Shown piece after piece: positions 1-46,919 of a stretch of 64,000 nucleotides of DNA (its first letter is position 1; the number at the start of each line of letters is the position of its first letter). The translations under genes and the position numbers were made by a program. The notes under the pieces are model-generated. The model saw only the letters and a list, made by a program, of their open reading frames with translations. It was not told where the DNA came from and ran no database searches. Source of the stretch: Trematomus loennbergii (Eukaryota; Chordata; Actinopteri; Perciformes; Nototheniidae); the NCBI GenBank assembly GCA_012861695.1, contig JAAOOA010000103.1:427001-491000 (forward strand). The letters run 5' to 3'.

Positions 1-2
1 AC

Positions 3-137
3 AACGCGGGGCCTGACCGGCATCACAAACATGTATCTGCTCGTTCAGCTATCAAGCGTTATTCTACCACCAAAATCAAACAGCTCTATGAAGGATATAA
101 GAATTCAAGCTGCATGTTGACCTTTACCGTTCAATAA
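3..137 (+). other. Open frame at window edge, possible C-terminus of an upstream gene
   Basis: The frame starting at base 3 is open for 44 codons and ends at TAA 135-137. Its composition is protein-like and basic (it contains RHHKH and RSAIKR). It begins outside the window, so no start or splice site can be judged. I do not recognise the protein. It could be the last coding exon of a preceding + strand gene whose 3' UTR would follow, or a chance open frame. Confidence 0.2.
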
Positions 138-1953
138 CTGCTCCTCAGTGGGTGTAATGTCTCTCAAAGGTTTACACAGAGACGAGACTTTAGGATCACG
201 ATCCAGCATTGATCCACTGTAAAAAGGATTAAATCTTTTGAGGCCAGAGGAAGAGAAAAGGTCACAGCGACTTCCTGACCTTGCAGAGGAACAGTATTAA
301 TGTCATAAATTATCGCTAATGTAAAGGTCCAAGTTACAGTGATGTATAGCTCCTGTAAACACATGCAGCTTTGACTGTGGTCAGCTTTCAAAAACAGTCC
401 TAAATATGGGCTTGCTTTTCAAGTGAAGAACCTTATTTAAATTAATTGTTTTTACACAAAGTTACCTCCACATAGACATTTCTTGTGTTGCACATGTTAT
501 GACTTCCTACGAAGAAACAAAGTTGAAACATATTTTAACCAATTCAAGCTAAAAACTGTTTGTTAAAAGAGAAAAAATCTCAAAATACTGTGAGCTTCGC
601 CATAACTTTCCCCTAGTTCTTTTTAGTTTTTACCACATATTTATTATTTAACATTTTTATATTACATTTGATTTGTTTACAATTGTTCCAGCCTACACAA
701 TGTGCTTCTTTGCATTCCTTTAATTACATTTTGATAGTAGAAATCCACTTAATTTGACTTTTTGTTTTAGTTATTTGCATATAAATATACGATGTGTTTA
801 GTGTGAAAACATCGGAATTAGAACTTGAAAAAAACAAGTATAATTTGTTTCTATTTGTCCAATAACCTTAATTTAACCTCATTTAAGGGATTAATACGCT
901 TCTTTGCTTTCTTGCCGTGATTGGATGAGAAAATCGATACCACTCTCAATATTGACCTATTCATATAACTCTCTGCAAAAAGCAAAAAGCCTATTAACTA
1001 ACATGTCAAACTATTCTTTAAAAGTCTGAGTGCTTTGTGGTAGCTGCAGACAGATCTCTTTTTAAAACTCAGACGTCATTGTGCAATTTAAACCTGAAAC
1101 CACCAGATGATCTGTGATGCCGGTCAGCTCCCAAACTTCTTGAGCCAGTCTGGTCAGATGTAAAGCTCAACATACAAAAAACTCAAAGGAGAAAAAGTAA
1201 TGGACCTTTTTTATTTTTCTATCAGGGCAGGGTGTACAGCTACTGTCTGAATCAAACAATGGCTTTCTGAGCCGTTTGTCTTACTGTTTTATTTGTTCCT
1301 TTTCGGTGGTGCTTGAGATTATTTTATTTTCTAATTGTTAGCGATACTTGATTCTGTTCTCTTTCTGTCTTCACCTGACTTTGTACCGGACTCTTGATTG
1401 TCTTGATTTCCTGCGTCGGGGCTTTGTACCTAATACCAATGTAAAACCTGTATTCTCCTCATGATTTGACTCAGTGGAAGTGTGATGTTTACATGTACAG
1501 ATTTTTGCGATTCTTTCTGGTTTGTTTTTTGTTTTGTTTCCTCTCATCTCTCTCTCTCTCTCTCTCTCCACCCTCATCCCTGTTTTCAGTTAATCTGACT
1601 ACACACTGAAGGGAAATGGGACTGCGTTAAAACACAAGTATCACCATTTCACACATAAGCCTATCGCATGCGGGGACACGTTGGCATTTTTCATTTCAGT
1701 CAGAGCACTTTTCTTCACCAGACTTTTTTAAGCATCCTTTTAGAAATGCCTTGTTAGCGTTCAGTTAGCATTTGTGCTAAAGGTGCCCCTATGTTTCATT
1801 GAGGAATGCTAACAGCTAGTCTTTGCTTGATTAATTGTTTGTGTTTTGGTGAAGAAACGTTGCGCATCTGAAATTGAAAGCGTGATGTTCCCGTACAAAA
1901 CCGATTGTTTGGGAGGGGGGGAGTCGAGCTGTGTTTGTTGGCTCAGAGGGGGC

Positions 1954-1966
1954 TGACCTTTGACCT
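1954..1966 (-). promoter_or_regulatory. Perfect DR1 nuclear-receptor motif
   Basis: On the - strand the sequence reads AGGTCAAAGGTCA, two identical AGGTCA half-sites spaced by one base. This is the consensus DR1 site bound by HNF4, PPAR-RXR and COUP-TF receptors. It lies about 2.4 kb upstream of the srms start codon. The sequence match is certain; use in vivo and the target gene are not known. Confidence 0.5.
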
Positions 1967-2621
1967 CTCGGCTAACTCCACAGCACACAAAATCACAGCG
2001 GGGCCACCATGACCTCGGCTGGTGTGACCACGATCGGGTGGAGATGATTCCTCAGTGAATGATAAGCCATTACAGACCCTGTGTGTCGGGTCTCTTAGTC
2101 TATTAGTATATTTAGCAAAACTTTAAACTGCAGAAGACAAAACTCAACCTCAGGAAGAAAAAAAGGACATCACTTTTGTAAAAACAAGTCTATCTGGAAG
2201 CCCATTTCCTCTCTCTTTGATACCATATAAATTATATCAAAATTCTTTTTATATTTATTGTGTTTATTATTATATAAACAGTGGATATCTTTTTCCAGTA
2301 CCTGTGGCTAAATATTTTGATTCTTTAGAAAAGTGTTGATAATATGTGAAGCAACTTAAATGATCGAGAAAAAAAAAAGAAATGAAATCTAGGGTTATTT
2401 TTTTCTGTTTGTTGAAGCGGTACGGGCGTTTGTGGAGCCCAACAACGAGAACATATCACTCTGGTCCATGACAAAGAAACCAATGATTGAAAAACTGAGC
2501 TTTCTTTTGTGTGATGTCTCTGCTAAGGCTAAAATGTTTCTGGATTTTGAAAAAATTGTGACCATTTAGTTTTGTTTTTTTTGTTTTCTCCCGAGCTGTA
2601 CGTCACAAAGCTAAATATACT

Positions 2622-2627
2622 AATAAA
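2622..2627 (+). terminator. Possible poly(A) signal of a preceding + strand gene
   Basis: AATAAA is followed within 10-20 bases by a GT-rich stretch (GGTGTGC), the usual arrangement of a vertebrate cleavage site. If the open frame at 3-137 is the end of a gene, this would close a 3' UTR of about 2.5 kb. No other evidence. Confidence 0.25.
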
Positions 2628-3790
2628 ACGGTGTGCTATCTATGAAACAGATCCGTGTCTTTATTTCATATTCCACACTCAAGGTTCATGATTGTTACTT
2701 GCTTTTATTAGAAAGTAGCAGAATACATTTACACAAATACTTTTTGGAGTTACCTGAATACTTTCTGTTAATGTTGCTTTCTACTTCCACTCTATTGTCC
2801 TATAGGGACATTTATACAGCTTACTTTGCATTAACGTTTACTATAAATGAAACACATATACACTTATCCATTGAAAAATAACTCAAAATGGTTCCGAACT
2901 CTCTAAATGCTAAACACACTTCTTACTGTACATGTCTGTTGTTTGTTTGTGTCTACATGTTTATGTAGAAAAGACATGAAAAAGTCAACCCCTAACCCTC
3001 AACACAACTTAAAGAAACCGCCAACCTTTTTCCAGAGATCCTCAACATGCTGGGTGTCTAACTGAGCACCATGGAGAGCCAATAAAACACAAACACTTCA
3101 CCCATAATCACAGGAAACAACTCATCAGTTAATCACCTGCTGAGGTCATCAGTTGGACCTAAAGCCCGCTGTGTCCTAAAACTCCTCGTGCTCAGAGACA
3201 TCCCACATTCAGGCTGTGCTAAAAACACATGTAGCACATGGTTACTCCTTTAAGTCTTAGGCAACATGAAATAACTGCTTAGGTTTCATCAAATCGTTTG
3301 AAGCTGAATCAACATTATAGTTAGTGTGTGGGATCATGCAGGACTATGAGAAGCCTTTAGTTTTACTGATCATCACAGACCTGTATTCGAAATAAAAAAT
3401 ACTGTTTACAGGTGAGCATATCAATTGACTGTTTAGTCTATAAAATGTCAAACGACAGCATGTGGATCACAAGTTCCCAGTGATAGAGCTGCTGTCTTCT
3501 TGTTTATTCTTGATCTGTCCAACCAACTGCAACCAAATAAACGTTCGATAAACAACATCATAAAAAGCTAAGAAAATCATTTTGAAAATCATTAAAAAGG
3601 ATTAAGTGACTGTCAGAATTGTTGCAAATATATTTATTTCATCAAGTAATAATATGCCGTCATGGAGTTTTACATGTCAGAAAGTGTTTTAATAATGGAC
3701 CAAAGATTTATAATACTGCAAGAACAATTGTTTAGCAAACACAGACTCCAACGTTTACTCAACCAAAATGACATTCTCTCACACTAAAAA

Positions 3791-3801
3791 ACACACACGC
3801 G

Positions 3802-3861
<60 letters not shown>
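3791..3861. repeat. (CA)n microsatellite with CG steps, Z-DNA prone
   Basis: This is an uninterrupted alternating purine-pyrimidine tract. The first part contains CACGCGCACGCGCGC and the rest is pure CA. It sits about 540 bases upstream of the srms start codon, within or next to the promoter. Confidence 0.95.
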
Positions 3862-4404
3862 ACAGTTTGTCAGCAGCCTCCTCCCTCAGTACGCAGGTGT
3901 GTGAGCAGCAGGAGGTGTGCGCAGCGCCAAACCCAAACTTTTTTTACGCACCTGGCCGCTGATTCACCTCTCCTCCTCTCGTGGATTAAACACCTGCACC
4001 GAGCATCAGCTGCTGCAGCCGCTTCATCTTTTCCACAAGATTACGATGGATTAACATTTTTTTTTGGGAGCCATGCTCTCATTCTTTGGTGCTCTCTGCT
4101 CACACCGCCGACTCCTCGCGGGGAACCAATCCGACTTGGATGCCCTCCATTGCCGTTTCCGCATTCTCGCAGCCACCGTGCGCACTGCAGGCGCGGAGCT
4201 CAGATCCATGATCTCAACAGAAAAAACCGGTTCCTCCGGCCAGTCTACCCAAGTATTGCTGGCGGGGCATTATGTTTAGAGCCAGAGGAAGAGCGAAACC
4301 GGAGGACTGACGGGCTGGACGTCGTTTCAGAGGACTGAGGAAGCCTGAAGCGTCTCATTGAGCGGAAGAACCTGGACTAACCCGCCGCCGCTTCATGTCC
4401 CGGG
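3862..4404 (+). promoter_or_regulatory. srms: Likely srms promoter and 5' leader
   Basis: GC content rises here relative to the flanks, as expected of a vertebrate promoter/first-exon zone. No TATA box stands out. Several ATGs precede the srms start: a two-codon frame at 4045, a 68-codon frame from ATG 4073 to about 4279, and an ATG at 4395 whose frame closes with TAG at 4440-4442, overlapping the srms start. If transcription starts upstream of these they are uORFs that could damp translation. The transcription start cannot be placed from sequence alone. Confidence 0.4.
4073..4279 (+). other. Candidate upstream ORF in the srms leader (68 codons)
   Basis: ATG 4073 opens a 68-codon frame that ends before the srms ATG at 4405. 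The product has no motif I recognise. It is Arg/Ser/Ala rich, as GC-rich leaders often are when translated. It matters only if the srms mRNA starts upstream of 4073. Confidence 0.2.
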
Positions 4405-21725
<17,321 letters not shown>

Positions 21726-24692
21726 AAGAAGTGAAACATGGAGGAAGAAGGGACAGCAGGAGCAGATCTGCAACGGACTATCAACTGCTGGATGGACTGC
21801 AAATATGCGGAGAGAAAGAAAACGGGGATGCATGCAACGTCTTCCACTACAGGGTAATTGTACTTTAAAAACACCACGGTGTGAGAAGACAGAGGGAAGA
21901 GCATCAGAACTGGACATTTGGAGAAGATGCTCGCCAAATCAAGGAAAGGAAATTAGGAATACCTAAGATCTTAGGCTCAAAGAAAGCAAGGCAGATAATT
22001 AAAAGACTATCACCTTAGAAAGGTTTGTATACACTCCTACTCCTAAAAACAATTGAACACTTAAACCCTCGGCACATTCACAGAACCAACTGTTTTTAAT
22101 TTTATACCCGTTTTGTGTTTTATAAATGATATTTTATTACTTCTGGATGTGCCATGTTTGTGAATGCACACATTTTGAAATGTTATGAAATCACAGGTAA
22201 GGACTTTATTTAATCACCTGCCTTTGGACTGCAAAGCTAAAATGGAGGTTATGTGCAATAGTTAAGAGGTTTTCGGGTTTTTAGCCACGCTAGCGGCCCT
22301 GTGCTAGAGATTTTTTTGACATTTAACTGATGCCATGATATTTTGTTAAGACCTTTGTGATCCTCAAAGGATGAAACTAACAACTTTGATGACTTTTTAT
22401 CTAGCATCAGCAACAAATAACAATTTTCTTTTTACAACACTATGAACAGACTCCCTCCAGCTTCCGCTGTACTTAAAGATTAAAGGACTCTCTAAATAAT
22501 AAACCAATACTCTATCATGGTACTTTAATGCTTAGAATAAAAAGATGGATGCATGTTAACTTGTTAGCTCGATAGATAACATTCATGCTAAACTCAGTAG
22601 CATACTCAACTGGATAAATATAGAAAACGTATTACGCCTATGTCAGAATTAAACTCAAACCGATGAGCCAAAGTACAGTTCTTTGAGTCTGAGATGTCTT
22701 GAAATGATCACTATTCAGAGTTTAACCGTTTATATTTGTGTGACAAAATAGCTCAGGGAGAATTTTTTTAACACCATTAGACTTTAATGATCCAAATCAA
22801 CTTCCTCTTCATCAGCTTCATGGGTCCTCTAGCGTGGCTGAACATTGTTGTCTTGTTTTTAACCACAAAAATAAAGTATTTTAATCTGCCAACCTTCTGT
22901 TACAGGAATTTGAGAAGGTTTTGGCTACATGTTACACCTGGATAAATGTTTTTCTTGAATAATATGGGGAATTGTTTTTATCTTTCAATGTGTTGGGGTC
23001 TGACCCGGTGCTTTAACGGTCAGTGGGCCATAGAGCCATGTGTACAGGTTTTAAGTTATTAAACTTTGAAGAGGTCCACTGTAATGGCCGGTAACAACTC
23101 GAGTGCCTATGTTTACACCACACACTGTCCACGCACTTCAAACTGGACTGTAAAAACGACAAATATGGAATAATGTATGAGGCTTAAAGACCTGCACAGT
23201 GAATTAACAATATCCAAAGGGGAATTGAGACAAATGCAACTTTTGTCTTTTATGCATGAAAATAATCAACAAAGCCACGTTCAGGAAACTTTAGCCATAA
23301 TCATCAAATCACAAGATTGAGTTGTGTGTTTTAGGGTGAATGCCATTGGGTACCAAACACTAGTAGTACAAAGAATAAAATTTTAAAGTATTGTTTGAAA
23401 TGTGCCTGTGCTTTTTAATCACAACTTCCACTGTATTTTAACTGCAAACAAAGAAATACAACTTTTTTTATAAAAATATAAATGGGGGGGAAAAGGAAGA
23501 TTGAGGTACAACTCTAAAGAAGAATGAGTTTACTGAGAAAAAAACAGAAAGGATCTATTCTAATCTATTTTGCAGGTTTTATCACTCACACTTTTAAGCA
23601 CCCTGTATGATTTTACATTGATTTCTTATAAACTTAACAGCCATGGCTTTTTATTTAAGCCAACACAGACATTAGTCAAATGTACGTCTCTTGGTGCTTC
23701 CAGTCTTCCAAAAAAGTACCCAATGAATGCCAGGATTTTAAGCAGAAATTACAAAGTGTCTTACTATGTTTATCTCTAAAGAAATTGCATTTGGATTAAA
23801 AAAAAAAGACCACATTATTCCTCTAAGAGTACATGTATATCAGCCTCTAAATACATTACTAATCATTACTAACTAATCATCTTCATCAACCCAGTTCTGT
23901 GAAGTATCAAGCATTGCATCATATTCAATATTTTAATTCCCACTTTTAACAATCACTGTATATTTTTTTTTAAGACACACAATGCATATCAGTAACGTTA
24001 CATTCATGTGAAATATGTAGTTTACAATTGAAGTTCCTTAAATTAAATTATCCTCCAACTCAAGCAAATGGTAAGAAGAGAAAAAAATGTGGCCCTGTTG
24101 AAAAGTCCTCAAACAAAAGGTCTGAATCACAGCTAGATAAAGTCTACTACATGATAAAGAAACTGCGGCTTGTACAAAAACAAAAATGTGGTTCATTCCG
24201 GGCAAAGTTCAAAAGAGAACCTTTAACCTCAAATGATATTACTGTGGGTAAGATATCTTGGCAGCAGATACAGTTAGGAGTCAAAGAATGCACAATAAAA
24301 AAGTTGTGCCGTGTATTCAAGGAATGTCTGTCATTTTTAGTTTCAAGTTGTTTTCGCTGACATTGTTCTGATCCGGTCAAGCAAGATTAATAAAATAACT
24401 GAAAAGGGGTTTGAATAAACTGCTTCAGAGATACTAGGAGTGAGACACATTTTATGACGTCTTCTCTGAATTCACAGAAAAAAACCTTTCTGACTGGGAG
24501 GAGCTACTGTGAAAAGATGAAGTGCGTTACTCAGGGCAAAGTATGAAAGTAATTGTGCAATTTAAAAGCTGAAATTTCTGCGTCACTATAGTAGCTTTGT
24601 CTCCACATTGAGGTGAGCTCAGACAGAAAGAAAAAGCAAATTCCCAGCTTGCGTTATTTGAACAAACCAGTGATATTTGCATTTGTAGCTAT
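21726..24692 (+). other. srms 3' UTR and intergenic DNA
   Basis: AT-rich, with several AATAAA hexamers and no exon-like frame. An open stretch at 24028-24360 starts without ATG, is Lys-rich and resembles nothing I know; I treat it as non-coding. Confidence 0.5.
22870..22875 (+). terminator. srms: Candidate srms poly(A) signal
   Basis: AATAAA 1.1 kb after the srms stop. Other AATAAA hexamers in the same strand occur at 22498, 23374 and 24389, so the real site cannot be chosen from sequence alone. Confidence 0.3.
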
Positions 24693-25020
24693 TGTTACGC
24701 CCCACCCTTAAAATGGCCCTATGGGGCTAACACAATTCCACCACTGACCCAAATAGAACACGAAAGACACCTTTAAAATCATCAAATCCATAGGATTTAT
24801 TATAACCAACACATCAAATGTTTAATTATCCATCCTAGGATGAGAGGCAGAAACACAGCAGTCCCCACACCAGAGGCCTCCCCCTTCTGCTGCTGCACTG
24901 GAGCTTTTAAGCACTTCCTTCTCCAGGTGCACCTCGTCAGAACCTCGTTACAGTAATGCAGCACACCTGGGTAGAGGAGCCAAAGGGAAAAAGAAACAGG
25001 GAATACATACAGCCGTAACA
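24693..25020 (-). mobile_element. Solo LTR, TGTTACG...CGTAACA, CTAT duplication
   Basis: The 328-base element begins TGTTACG and ends CGTAACA. It is flanked by CTAT at 24689-24692 and 25021-25024. An AATAAA hexamer near the sequence 'ataataaatcc' is read on the - strand, suggesting - orientation. The TG...CA ends and short target duplication indicate a solo LTR. It lies between srms and ptk6, about 670 bases before the ptk6 start codon. Confidence 0.7.
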
Positions 25021-25429
25021 CTATACAAGTAAAACATTCATGCATTCAAACTTTAAGTTGGAGTACATCAAGTTTATTTTAATGATGTTACTTTTGTACT
25101 TTTACTTAAAGTGCTCACTAAGCAGAATGGCCTATTGTATAATAAATAAAGATTGACATTTGGGTTAAAATAATCAGCAGCATGAGTAATTCTAATGAAT
25201 GCATCAATAATCATAATAAAGTAATTAAATATACATTATTTTGAAGTGGGTCATTAATTATTAGAAGTACTAATTATTATTAAACTACTTTTATTTTGAC
25301 TTTTAAAAGTATTTTCAATTAAATTAAATTAAAGTATGACATCGGATTACCTTTTTCCACCACTGGTAGTAAACAATCAGAACTAAGTCTACCAGTATAT
25401 CTGACATTAGCCAGTGTGAGGTTTTGACG

Positions 25430-25692
25430 CCTGTGTCCTTTTATAGGCGGAGTTCTCGTGTTTTTATTATTGCCTGGCATAAGGAAGTAGCGTTCAGTGC
25501 AGAATCAGTCTCAGAGGATAAGCCCACAGGCAGCGGTTTCACTGTAGGGCTTTTTCAGGATTCCTCACTCGGCATCACGCTCTACCTGTCCAACAGGTGA
25601 GGCCAGCTCACGCGCAGCAGAGGGAGAAGGCTCCAAAACCGAGCGGGGAGGCCACTCTAGGAGGGGGGGTACGGGAGCATTCATGGTCATCT
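25430..25692 (+). promoter_or_regulatory. ptk6: Likely ptk6 promoter and 5' leader
   Basis: A TATA-like TTTTATAGGCGG lies at about 25439-25450, roughly 245 bases before the start codon. A CAG|GTGAGG donor-like site occurs at 25594-25600, so part of the leader could be a separate non-coding exon. An out-of-frame ATG at 25683 gives a 5-codon uORF that overlaps the true start. Promoter assignment is inference from position and motifs. Confidence 0.4.
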
Positions 25693-42550
<16,858 letters not shown>

Positions 42551-42753
42551 TTCTTCAGGCTTTTGCATGAAAGGACATTGATTGTGTGTGTGTGTGTGTG
42601 CAATGTGTAAACCTACAAAGCCTGATGTATTTTTTTCAGTCCACAAGGCCTGCAACTATTAATTATTTCCATCATTGAATAATCTGATGATTTTTTGTTT
42701 TTTTTAAAAAGCTGAAACCTTTTGAAAAGAAGAATTAGTCATTTTAAAGCAAA

Positions 42754-42759
42754 AATAAA
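42754..42759 (+). terminator. ptk6: ptk6 poly(A) signal
   Basis: AATAAA 204 bases after the TGA, followed by a G/T-containing stretch (CTTGTGAGC, then GTGTT). It is the first canonical hexamer in the 3' region and the likely end of the mRNA. Confidence 0.6.
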
Positions 42760-42955
42760 AGAAATCTCTTCAGCTTGTGAGCATTTGAAGTGTTATCTAG
42801 TTGTATGTAACAATATATTGTAATATCTTTAGGTTATGGTCTACTTGTAAGATAAAAAATACATTCAATATGTTCATTTGAGCTCTAAAGGGACCCTAAA
42901 CTCAGACTGTGTTGCCAACAGTTTCCCGTTTCTTCAACTAATATGTTGCGTCATG

Positions 42956-43034
42956 ACAACCTCAAAAGCATTACAGAGAAATACACCACAACCTCAAAAG
43001 CATTAAAGAGAAATACACCACAACCTCAAAAGCA
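42956..43034. repeat. 32-base tandem repeat in ptk6 3' flank
   Basis: Two and a half copies of a unit beginning 'acaacctcaaaagcatta', period 32 bases. Confidence 0.9.
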
Positions 43035-43675
43035 GCAGCCTTGTGCAAAATATTTTGTAAAGCATTAAACAAACTCATTTTGCAAGATCAAATGTCTCAC
43101 TTGTTAAACTCTGTAGCTGTCTGCAATATAAACCTTTGACCAGCAAGGGGCAGCGCAGTCACATCTGAAGATTGTCTTGCCTTCTTTTCTAATAAGTGAT
43201 GTTTTTATTGCACAAATGACTCCTAATTGCTTTCCTACAGAACAAACCCATCCAGTATTTCAACAGTTTCTCTCAAAAACAACCAAAATCTAAGCTACTA
43301 TAAACTGGAATTTGGATAAGAAGTCACATTAATCTACCTTTGCCATCTTAAAGACACTTCTTGCATCAGTAACAAATCAGCACTCCTTGAAACAAGCAAT
43401 GACACCAAAGAGTCATTATTGTATTCAAAAAGTTGCTTAAAGTTGTGTAATATGAATGTATTTCTTCTTCCTTAATCTTAGGAAGGCTTATAGGGTCCCT
43501 GAACTCCAGGTAAAAACAACTACCAATAATAAACTACTTTATCAACTATATTTGAACATATTTTGATTTACAGTATTGTCCCATTTTGTAACTAGTTCTT
43601 TTAAATTGTCAAAGTGTTTTATCATCTATGTTGCTGATGAAACGCACTGCAACACCTTCACCTTATTTTAGTCAG

Positions 43676-43872
43676 ACATGTAACTGATTCACTGCAGCAG
43701 CAGAAGGACTGTCTGACTTTGGAGTCTTATCAAACTCCCGCCTCACCCAAACAACTTCTGTGAACGTTTCTCCAGTGAAATCTGATGCCACCACAACGTG
43801 ACTCACTGCATAGGGTCCTCTGTAGAGGATACCTTTTGTATTGTACCTGTTTTTGTGCCATTTAATATGCAA
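43676..43872 (-). other. Unassigned - strand open frame with protein-like composition
   Basis: About 65 codons ending in TGA, with a mixed hydrophobic/charged composition (YRGPYAVSHVVVASDFTGET, EVVWVRREFDKTP) and locally higher GC. An AG precedes the codons at 'aaaaacag' but without a pyrimidine tract, so an exon is not supported. I do not recognise the protein. It may be a remnant of a mobile element or retrocopy, or chance. Confidence 0.25.
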
Positions 43873-44438
43873 TGACGTTCTGAATCTATAACTAATATAA
43901 TAATAATGACTAAGTATTGAAAAGTGTGTGTCTTTTATTGCTCACCTTCAGATTATTCAAAAGAAAACATCCAAGGAACAAATGTAGGTGTTTCTTTTAA
44001 CTAACTTTGCCAAATTGAGTCTGTAGATTGATCCTAAATTGACCAAAAGTTAGTATAAGACAAGACTTAATTGGCATTTTAAACATCACATTTCAGGGAA
44101 ATGTTAAGATACTTGTATAAATGTACGAAATATTGTGAAACTAAATGGTTATATCCTCTTTACCCTATTCCCCTGTAGTGTGTCGCACAACACGATTGAA
44201 GTTTTCTTCTCAGACTCTGAGCCAGAAGTCTCCACACAGACTCTTTCCAGTTTCCTTCATATGTATATCCAGGAGGTTATTCAGAGAGGGTGATTCATAT
44301 ATCATTCATAGTCTGATTTATAGGACATATTATTTCTAAAAAGATGGCAATATTGATATTTTTTAATAAATACCCTTTATAAAACCCTCTATCCAATGTT
44401 CGCCTAGTTTCTCCTCTTAAGGAAAGTGATCCACCAGC

Positions 44439-44553
<115 letters not shown>

Positions 44554-45141
44554 AGGTTAACTGAGGTCTCTATGAATGGAGTACGTTCTGAAATAGGGTT
44601 AGAGCCTCAGATTCATCTTAGGTGAACCGAGTGACCTCAACACTAAACACAAATCGTCAAAGCCTTAATGAGGAAATCGTAATCAACACAATGCATTGCA
44701 ATAAATTAACCTCTGAAAAAAGCTTTTTGGGGGCATTTCAGAAGCTCAAACTGTCAAACAACAAAGCTAACTAAACAAACAGCTACAGTCAATTCATGTA
44801 TTTAAGTGTCTATGATTGTAAAGTGTAATGAAACACAGAAAAACAGTACTTTCTCAAGATATAAAACTTTCATCACAGGTTTTCTTGCTTCTGTTTTTAA
44901 AATGTTGGTTTCAGAATACAGAATATTTGGATCAGATCCCATACACACAAAAGTCTGATCCCCATTCAGCTTTGTGATCATAAGCTCTGGGAGTGTCCCG
45001 CCCCCGAATGGGAAAACTGCCAAGACTCCTTTTTTTTATTATCATCCAGTTCCTCCAGTAGTGTTTCCCCTCATCAGACAGCTGCCTTGAACCTGCTCAC
45101 CCTGAGCGCCTGGCAGGCCCCACAGCAGAATGCCAATCAAA

Positions 45142-45144
<3 letters not shown>

Positions 45145-45184
<40 letters not shown>
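45145..45184. repeat. (CA)n microsatellite
   Basis: About 20 CA units, continuing into imperfect 'aaacacacac'. Confidence 0.95.
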
Positions 45185-45192
<8 letters not shown>

Positions 45193-46139
45193 ACTAAATG
45201 TACATTACATTAAAGCAAATAGCATGAGTTTTATACTGTGTTCCAACAAATGTATTACAAAACACTGAGAATAAAGCACCCTCACTTCAAAAAAGTCACT
45301 CTGAAGAAAAAGGGTAAACATTATATTCATAGGATCATATTATATTCATGACTAACGTTAAAAGTAGCAAAAACATACATGTCTTTATATGTCTGAGTAG
45401 ATGTATTGATGTTTATACACAATGGGTATTCATGATATTTGGACAATAGGTCCCACTGTTTCTGACAATAGTCGTGTGATGTGTGTATGTTCAGATTAGA
45501 ATCCATTAAAAAAGACTACACTGATTTACTTTGGTTTATGTATCTCTTTTACCCTTGCTCACATAACATTGAGCCACAAGAACAGACATTATTTCACCGT
45601 GATGACGCGACATGCAGACAGGCGCTGACTGTGAACAAACTGGATCAGCAACACATTTGGGGTCAAGTGTGTTCAACAAAAGATGCTTTGTCTCCTCAGA
45701 TCTCTTCGTGCTGATGAGAGATGATTCTGCATAATTCAGGTTTACAGATTTCACATTTCAATCAGGTTTTTTTATTTTTTGGTTGAATCCTATAATATCT
45801 GCATGTGATACTATACCACAGTCTGGTTAAGATCTGCTTATCTTAGTCAATTGAAACACTTCATAATCGCAATGAAGGCCAGTGCTTACTGTTGTTACTG
45901 TAGAACATTGCTCAAGAACCCATCTTTACTGTAATATACTTCTCTAGTTTTACCATTTATATGTAAAAACTGATAGTAATAAGTTACAAACAGGTCACAT
46001 TTGGTATTCTGATGTAAAAAAAACACACATTTCCATAGAACATGTCAATGTTAGTGTTTCCCCCCGCTCCTCCGTTTCCAGTAAAAGTTAGTTTCTCCAA
46101 CTTTAAAAAAATGCTTAAAACTAAACAGAAACACTAAAT

Positions 46140-46230
46140 GGGATCTAAATCAAATCAAATCAAGTTTTATTTATATAGCACATTTTTAAACGATTTTTGG
46201 TCGAGCCAAAGTGCTGTACATATAATAAAA
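46140..46230 (-). mobile_element. Retroposon 3' tail, RTE/Rex-like
   Basis: 'aaatcaaatcaaatcaag' followed by 'ttttatttatatagcaca' and 'gagccaaagtgctgtaca' is the reversed 3' end common to RTE/Rex-type fish LINEs. Only the tail is present. Confidence 0.6.
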
Positions 46231-46919
46231 ATACCCTACAATAAAGACACTTTACAGCAAATACAGCAGCACAGTTTGTGCAGAATTTCAGTAAGAGAAA
46301 ACGACACCCTCTGTCCTTAGACCCTCACATCGTACAAGGAAACACTTCCGGAGAAAAAACCCACAGTTTAAAGGGAAAAGCCTTAGTTTGTATTAAAAGA
46401 TACAATGTTTGAGATTACTTGGACATCTCTTTCTGAGGAGAAATGAAGAGGAATTTGTTTACAGTCTCTTCACTCTTTTCCTGGCACTCCAGCTTCCCGT
46501 CACCTTTATGCAGAGTGACCTTTGTACAGACTAAACTTCATACAAGGGAATGCCCCAGCGAGGAGAACACAGCGCGGCGGGGTTCTGTCATCGGTGTTAG
46601 TAATGCCCATACTGTGTAATGTGAGTGCAGTGCAACAACACATGCACTGTGCGTGTGTTGTTTTGCTGGAACTACATGTTCTGGTTATTAGTATAGGAAC
46701 ATATACAGAGCTCTGCAACAGAAGGAAGCACATAAAGACATGAACACAAACATAAAGGTGATACATTTATGCGTTTGAGGATGGAGAAATGTAACAAAGA
46801 TATCAACATAGTGTGCAATATCAAATGTTTTTGTTTGAGGAATGGATGTATAAAGAGAACTGGATGCACGGTATGTTGATTGTGTGTAGGATATACATAT
46901 GTTATACATATTTGTATAT

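Larger units (their letters stand above)
138..3790. other. AT-rich DNA upstream of srms, no convincing gene
   Basis: No open frame here looks like a real exon on either strand. Visible structure is a (TC)n run at 1549-1569, a DR1 motif at 1954-1966 and an AATAAA hexamer at 2622. Part of it may be the 3' UTR of a preceding gene; that is inference only. The stretch 2690-2880 resembles the dispersed 'agtaaaagtac' repeat seen elsewhere in the window. Confidence 0.4.

Noticed and set aside
24028..24360. 110-codon + strand frame between srms and ptk6
   Set aside because: Starts on TTG, Lys-rich, no motif, with AT-rich flanks like the surrounding 3' DNA.
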